Under the pieces are notes generated by a model. The model searched no databases. It was not told the origin of the DNA and worked only from the letters and a program-made list of their open reading frames with translations. Below, in pieces: positions 58,301-64,000 of a stretch of DNA of 64,000 nucleotides; the stretch's first letter is position 1, and each line of letters begins with the position of its first letter. Source of the DNA: Tribonema minus. Its lineage: Eukaryota > Sar > Xanthophyceae > Tribonematales > Tribonemataceae. Location of the stretch: assembly GCA_017506865.1 (NCBI GenBank), contig JAFCMP010000011.1, forward strand, positions 372,001-436,000, in the 5' to 3' direction. Both the position numbers and the translations under genes were made by a program.

Positions 58301-61300
58301 GGGAAGAGTCAAACTGGTGCTGATGGCAACGATGCTGGAGCACAATCTAGCACTGTTGACTGCAGCTCTACATAGATGTGTCCGCTAGCCAGGCCTTCAG
58401 GTCACATAGAATGAGCCAGCGTTACGCCTCCACCTTGCGGGTTTGATAAAAGGTGCATGCGACAATGTCAGTCAGCATCACCATAATGTGCCAGGGTTGT
58501 GGGAGCTGCAGTCCATCCTAGGGGTACCAAAACACAATTTGACTTGCCCCACCTGAGCATCTGGAGCTGGCGCAGGTGCTGCAAGTGGCCCGCTTCCAGC
58601 ACACGTGCGCGTTGCTCTTCTTCCTCATCATCTTCAAGCAGAGATGGCTGTACACAGGGGCAGCAATGATCAAGGTTAGAGCTGGCTTTGATGTGGGGTG
58701 ACACTCCTACTCCTGTGATGTTCTTCATCATCTTCCAGCGAGACGGCTGCACATATGTAGGGATGGCAACATTCAGCAACTTCAGGCAAGTTCACCTGCA
58801 GGCAATCACGAAGCGCAGGCTGCTGCTTGCATGTCGCATTCAGAGGGTGCTGCAGTGAAACTTTCCAAGGTAGACAGGGGGTTGCTGAGCTGGGAACTGG
58901 TCATTGAGGACTGTTGTGAGATTCAATGGAGCACAGGTCGAATGCATGCCAATGTTGGCGACATTGTCGGCAGCTCGGAAAGGTGTGGGGTCATGCTCAT
59001 GGTCAAAGGGCATGCATCTGCAAGGGCACAGGTGTGTGCTGAGCACTGGACTGCTAATTGAGCAGTGTTGATTTGGGTGAAAAAGTTACTTGCGGCATTG
59101 CAGACGTTCCTCATCATCCTCCAGCAAAGAGAGCCGCAGACAGGGGTTACAGTTGTTTTGGTGTGCGGTGACCCTCCTCTCATATCCTATAGGGTGATGT
59201 GTTGAACTTCTGCATTGGTCATTTTGCCAACAGAGAGACGACTGCAGATGCAATGGCAACATCTAGGCTCAGAGTGCCACTGCTGCAGATGGAAAATGAC
59301 GCTTATCTTTGGAAAGTGCAAGACGCAGCGAAAGCTGAGGTTGGAGCACATTGACTGCAAGTTGATGCTGAATGCGCAGCTGATTTTCTGGAAAGGTACC
59401 ATCACTCACTTGATCCCCCCTTGACATCATGGATGGAGATGCCCACGTGCCTGACTCAAATGACTGCCGCATCAGCAGACACAGCAGCAGCACAGCAAGG
59501 GGGGAACGGGTAGGGGGTAGGTCTAGGGTAAGGGTAAGGGTAAGGGTAAGGGTTACGGTCACTCGTGCTTGTTTCCTGTATGTGGTGATTTGATGCTGCT
59601 GCCTGCTGGTGTGCGACATGTTTTACTGCTTCAAGTACGCCTTGGTGCCTTTCAAACATACAGCTCTTAGTGAGGAAAGGCTATTGAGGCTTAATGCTAC
59701 ACCGAGGGTTGCTGCCGCTTCCGGTAGCTGTGCCTGCTGCAATCCTGACCAGCTCTGAAGCATCTCGACACTGTGACTGTATTCCAGAGCACCTCGACAC
59801 TCTGATTTTACTCCTGTCTGAACCCGTTGGCATCCCCTGTTCCAGCCTTGCGCTTGGCACTGGGCAGATGCACATGATGACATGCGTATCTTCCCTTGTA
59901 AACATACGCGCTCGGCTGAGCCGAGAACAGACTTCATGCACCGGTGCTGCAGGAGTTTGCCTACACCACCGGTTTTTCACTTCTTGACATATGGCTGGAA
60001 AGTGGTTGCGGAAGTTCAATCATGGGACCATGAAGTTGAGGCGATGAATTTGCAGCAAAGTCCCCATACAAATATGCACTCGTCAGCTGACGTGCCCTGT
60101 GGATGCCGGTGCGAGCTGACAGAGTAGCAGGATGACATGTGCGGCAGCTGTTTTTTTCCTATTGTACAGCACAACAAAGCCAAAGCTGATTCTGGCTTAG
60201 AATGATCATGATGCTGCGACATCTAGCATTTGTGCATGTTACCGTCAGACTACAGGAAACGCGCAAAGACACAACCGACTGTGCACTGCAACATCATGCG
60301 CACCTGTCGCCGAGGTGACCCAATGGACAAGAAAGATGCCTGCCGGTTCATCCGCTGCAGTGATGGGGGGCGCTTCTTGCGAAACCCTGCCGCTGCAGCC
60401 AGTGGAGAGCCCGGTGGTGCACCAGTGCTCAGCACGCCTGCCATCACAGGGCTCAGCAGAGTTGCAACAAATGTGCATTTGAGGGCAATATACGCCGTAT
60501 ACACGCTGAATACACGCCGTATAGATATACGGGCCATTTTGAGAATAACAAGAGCTGCACGTACCGGAGGTGCACCAGTGCTCAGCACCCCTGTCATGTC
60601 ATCGGCAGAAAAACATAGTGGGTTGTGTATGAAGCACTTGCTGTGCTGTTCAGACTGATGACTGCAGCCAGCAGCGAAGTTTCATTGCAGGCAATACAAT
60701 CGCTGTGCATGTCGGTCGAGGCAAGTACTACCTGATTCAGAGCAAATGCGAACGGCAACAATGAGTGTCTATGACAGGTGCCAAATGTTCAACTTGTCTT
60801 GAACTCCTAGCATACACAGAGGGTACCTTCGACAACATTATGGTGATACAACAGTGCTCAGTAACATCGAATACAGATTTAAAGCATATTTGCTACCTTG
60901 AGGAAACCCACTTTGACTACTACAGTGCTGCTCAGCAGTGAAACCCAAGTACTCATGTTTGTGAAGACAATGTCACACCTTGCTGCTGTTGCTGCTGTTG
61001 GGACTGAGGCACCGCGTGGCCCTGCTGCAGTTGCTGTTGCTGCTGCTGCCTCACACGTGCAGCGATAATGGCTGCGCGTTCGATGCGCCACCAGAGCAGC
61101 CGCAGAAGCTCCAGACGTGCCGCCTTGCAGGCCAGGTAGTCTTTCACATAGCGCTGGCTTCGCACAACCAGTGTCCGGAAGCGGTTTATTCTCGCCTTGT
61201 ACCTGGCATGCACATGGAGCGTACACACCGATGCCCTTGTGAACATCAAAGTCGTTTGGACGTGGTCTGAAGTAACTCAAGCAAGCGATTGACTGACTAC

Positions 61301-63445
61301 CCTGCTGTACATTATTGACATCTGCGTGCGCTTCACGCTAAGTAGGCAACCACTTCTTATCCTTGTTGCGGCAAAGTGCGGACTGTGAGCAACTGCAAGC
61401 AGTCAGGACATGTCTTGCCTTGCAATAGAGGTGCAATAATGGGAATATAAAAAACATATGCACGCGGTTGTCAATCAAGCAGCAGTCCACAGCAACGACA
61501 TCTGCGAGTACAAGCGATGCACTACATGACACTTTGGATACATGTGCACTCAATGGAGCGTCAACCTGAGATCGCAGCAAACGAGGTGCTATTTGCTTGC
61601 TCCAAACAGTGGTACAGGTTGACCAAGCAATATCTGGTACGCACCTGATGGCTTTGCCAATGCGATGGCAGAAGTCACGTACGCAGTCTGCTGCCTGTAT
61701 TCGACGCAGCTCCTGCAGCCTCTTGGCCACCTCAGGCTCCAGCTGCTGTGCGCTGCGCATTCCGCAAAAGCGCAATGCCAAAGATGTTGAGGAAAATAAC
61801 GACCAGAGATCATGAAGCAGTTCGCACTTCATGAGAACAAGTCATGGTAGTGGTCAACATGAGGAATCATGTTCAACTTGAGCGGCAACAACATGCCTTG
61901 GCGGCTTGTCATGATGGCGAAAGATAGCCTTAGTTGCTGCCCCAGCGGCATAGAAATGCTCCCATGTGTGCGTAAGCTGTGCACATACAACACACATGGG
62001 TAGCGTCAGTTGGCAATGCCAGCAGCGAAAGCGCAACACTAGCACTCTTGGACGATGTGACTGCACAGAAGCCTTAGGCAGCTTGTGGCCTCGTTCTCAT
62101 CAGTTCATGTGCCACACCAGCAAGTACAGTGATCTCACGGCAAGTGCAGTTGATAGGGGACATTGTGTCGTAGCTAGCTTATGTACACATTGAGGCGTGT
62201 AGTACCATGAATACAAGCCCATGAGCACACATCGAGGCACACTTTGATATTTTATGTAAGAGGTACTTCGAGGTATGTTGGCAGAATCCTGCAGAATTGG
62301 TGGCCAAGGCCTTTTTTTGGACAACACTTCTCAACTTGCGCATCTTGATTGCTTATGTTCAGCTTTACGTACCAGCCTCGAGTCATGTTTCTATGCTGAC
62401 ATTAGCTGCTGTGCCTAACTGAGCTGTTGAGGTTCCATTGCAAAGTGTCAGTGCGCAGGTACATTCAGTCAACAGTACACCATCTCTAGGCCAAAAGATG
62501 TACATTCAACATCATCTTCAACATGACGTGACTCTCCCGCACTTGCCTTTTCTCTGCCAAGCGTGGGTCTGTCTCAAGGCCCAGTACCAGCTGCTTGCGC
62601 CACAGCGTCTGAATCCTGTAAGCAGCTTGCTCGCGCTTGAACCGCATAGCCTTGATGACCGCAAACTACAGTTTAATGCAGAGACATACAAGCATCACAA
62701 TGGCAACAGCGACGAGTCAGCAGATTGCAATATGTTGTAGGAGCCATTTGTAAATGTTCTCACACGCTGGACGCATAGTACCGCCTCAGAACCTACTGAT
62801 ATGGGTGTAAGGCGGTGAGCTGCCCAGTTTGTGAAAGCGCTCACGTGCTAGAATTACACGTCTGTGCCTGTCGTAGTCGTGTGCATGCCCCCCCCCCTTC
62901 ACACGCCACAATGTGCAGATTATTGAGGGGCCAGGAACTCTGAGAGCACTGGACATGACCAACAGCAATTGCGCTGTGCATGCATCAAGATGCTACATCA
63001 TTAGCGGTCATACAACAGACCCGTTTTTGGTATCAGTGGCCCATGATACACCATGCGCTGTCAGCGGCCCAGCACACGTGACACGTCTCACAGCCCACTG
63101 AGTGATGTGAAGATGATCAGCAGATCCTGTCGCTGCGGGGTCCACATGTCTGCATGGCAAACACGTCGCAAGGAAGCGCCTCTCTCTCTCACACACACAA
63201 GCATGATAATGCCATCTCAGTACGTATCTCCATGTAAAGCACATGGGTACATGCGCAGTTGCCGAATCGGGGTGACTAGTACCCACCTGCCAGTGGGCCT
63301 CGGAGCGTCGTGCCATGAAGTGCGTTCTCAGCGCCAGAGCAGACGCCAATAGCATGCTGCGCTGCAGCTGCAGCCGCTGACGTTCCTGCACACGCGCGCG
63401 CCGCAGTCTCTCTGTGGTGGTGCTCTGCAGCAACGCTCGCCGTTT
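49302..63445 (-). CDS. Large IQ-motif, coiled-coil protein, 5' end outside window
   Basis: Supported exons in transcript order are 63445-63287, 62665-62547, 61752-61645, 61202-60979, 60437-60304, 58647-58553, 58161 to about 58000, 57910-57794, 57184-57068, 55959-55812, 55323-55160, 54678-54563, 53855-53671, 50991-50914 and 49393-49302. Phases agree except around the 58.16-kb exon, whose end is unresolved. The last two exons are less certain. The N-terminal part is basic and helical (ERLRRARVQERQRLQLQRS), with an IQ-like motif (AAYRIQTLWRKQ) and a helix RYVKDYLACKAARLELLRLL reminiscent of tails of cytoskeletal or axonemal proteins. Then come a poly-Gln region, an acidic EDDEEEEQ stretch and an Ala/Glu/Lys helix (AEAEAKAKAAAARLAAALVD). 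I do not recognise the family; TCP11-like or ciliary proteins are possibilities only. The 62.5-kb exon uses a GC donor. Three exons have acceptor-spanning duplications. Confidence 0.7.
51019..51373 (+). other. Coding-like fragment inside IQ-gene intron
   Basis: A plus-strand frame is open for about 118 codons to TAA and reads like protein (FADRLCTFYGGQNS, MLSVARYATKFLWGNTDAIS). A second overlapping frame, starting at 50931, is also open to 51326, so coding status is unsure. It lies opposite the proposed IQ gene. It may be a remnant of a mobile element or a small nested gene. No family was recognised. Confidence 0.3.
51552..51767 (+). other. Second coding-like fragment in same intron
   Basis: About 70 codons are open with well-balanced composition (TEQLFGGTLPAGNPLHAFGR, SILFQWPLADK). 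There is no clear start or splice partner. It is on the same strand as the fragment at 51.0-51.4 kb and may derive from the same source. Confidence 0.3.
51885..52274 (+). other. C/A-rich Pro-Thr-Ser ORF region
   Basis: The plus strand is strongly enriched in C and A (many CCCCAC/CCACAC words), and a frame rich in Pro, Thr and Ser stays open for 129 codons. Such strand-skewed segments occur at the 5' end of some retrotransposons, but no RT follows here. It could equally be low-complexity intron sequence. Confidence 0.3.
55925..56715 (-). repeat. Seven-unit array of IQ-gene exon start plus acceptor
   Basis: The exon that begins at 55959 (minus-strand CAG|GCTCATATGAAGGACATGG) has six upstream copies with acceptor junctions near 56098, 56196, 56319, 56454, 56577 and 56699. 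They share GGCTCATATGAAGGACATG, the following GGTTGCGGTGACACAGCC-like exon bases and preceding intron sequence. The period is about 100-140 bp. Confidence 0.9.
58620..59265 (-). repeat. Copies of IQ-gene exon start plus acceptor (58.65 kb)
   Basis: The exon start at 58647 (minus-strand CAG|CCATCTCTGCTTGAAGATGA) has diverged upstream relatives at about 58728-58765 (CAG|CCGTCTCGCTGGAAGATGA), 59105-59150 (CTTTGCTGGAGGATGATGAGG) and 59225-59262 (CTGCAG|TCGTCTCTCTG). Shared intron words precede them. Confidence 0.75.
59523..59554 (+). repeat. (GGGTAA)n t-repeat
   Basis: About five units of AGGGTA lie in an IQ-gene intron. The unit GGGTAA differs from the GGGTTA telomere-type repeat elsewhere in the window. 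Confidence 0.85.
60400..60602 (-). repeat. Duplicated start of IQ-gene exon at 60.4 kb
   Basis: The exon start at 60437 (minus-strand GGCAG|GCGTGCTGAGCACTGG) has a copy at about 60570-60594 (GACAG|GGGTGCTGAGCACTGG, then TGCACCTCCG|GTACGT). The copy has both an acceptor and an immediate donor, so it could act as a 28-nt mini-exon, but adding it would shift the frame. Confidence 0.8.
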
Positions 63446-64000
63446 CTGCAGGTAGTGAAGTTGAAGTTGTAGTTGAAGTGTGAAGCTGCAGCGCTCAGCA
63501 ACTCGCGTGCACTGCAGCTGCTCTGTTCCGGTACACTGCAGCTGATTTTGCAGTCAACAAAGAGTATGATGAGCATCACTCAGCTGCCCGGTACACACAT
63601 ACGCGCACACAACCTGGGGCAAGAGCGTCGTGCTCAGATACGATGTTGAAGTTAGTGGGCATGCTGAAGCTGTAACTCTCTGACCCTTGTCTCAAGCAGC
63701 TGCCCAGCTGTACCAGCATCTGTTTCGCTGCCTCCGGCGTTGCAGTGCCATATAGCAGCTATGCCATCAGGAGCAGCGCTCCATTGCACTCTCGGCTTGC
63801 GCAGTGATGTCGTGCCTGCAAGTCATCTGGATTATGCCAACCCCTGTGCACGTCCATCAACTTTTATTGTCACCAGTGATAGTGCGTCGATGGCACTTTT
63901 TCTGGCCATCGCTCTGCTTTTAAGTGGTCCCTAGCAGCAGTAATAGCTGCAGCAGTGCACACACGCCACCACCCTTGCGCATGGTCGTGTCACTTTTGCA
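63446..64000. other. Right edge, IQ-gene intron or upstream exons not resolved
   Basis: The first mapped IQ-gene exon has an acceptor at 63446-63447 (CTACCTGCAG), so the gene continues upstream. I could not find a convincing further exon before the window end. TTGAAGTTGTAGTTGAAG-like short repeats lie at 63458-63480. Confidence 0.4.

Overview
This window is nuclear DNA from an intron-rich eukaryote, most likely a green alga (Chlorophyta). Five complete multi-exon genes could be joined exon by exon with matching intron phases at nearly every junction. All five are eukaryotic families: a LARP1-like RNA-binding protein, OSCP1, a mitochondrial porin (VDAC), an STK19/WHR1 winged-helix protein and the co-chaperone SGTA/Sgt2. 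A sixth large IQ-motif gene enters from the right edge. Exons are short and G+C-rich, and introns run from hundreds of bases to several kb. Interstitial TTAGGG-type repeats, together with OSCP1, would fit a chlamydomonadalean lineage that uses the TTAGGG telomere (for example the Haematococcus clade), but that placement is inference.

Layout: 1-1.4 kb holds possible 3' exons of an unidentified plus-strand gene. 2.2-8.0 kb is the LARP gene (+), with a 372-bp inverted-repeat transposon in intron 1. 9.1-21.6 kb is OSCP1 (-); its 4.6-kb intron 9 contains an almost intact, antisense non-LTR retrotransposon with reverse transcriptase and a putative restriction-like endonuclease. 21.8-30.8 kb is VDAC (+), divergent from OSCP1 across 247 bp. 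32.4-39.9 kb is STK19 (-). 40.1-48.3 kb is SGTA (+), divergent from STK19 across 164 bp. 49.3 to beyond 63.4 kb is the IQ-motif gene (-), whose long first mapped intron region carries remnants of other coding-like and C-rich sequence.

The most striking feature is a recurrent architecture. Tandem arrays in introns are made of copies of an exon end, its splice site and the start (or end) of the adjoining intron. Donor-spanning arrays occur in LARP exon 2, OSCP1 exons 5 and 11, SGTA exons 4 and 12, and VDAC exon 7 (about 21 copies). Acceptor-spanning arrays occur in three exons of the IQ gene. That makes nine independent cases in five genes within 64 kb. Each array holds ready-made decoy splice sites. 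The pattern suggests that introns in this genome grow largely by tandem duplication across exon-intron junctions. Long C-runs acting as polypyrimidine tracts and several GC-AG introns add to an unusual splicing landscape.

No prokaryotic operons, tRNA or rRNA genes or CRISPR arrays were seen. All exon coordinates come from reading splice signals, phase and protein similarity by eye, without transcript data.
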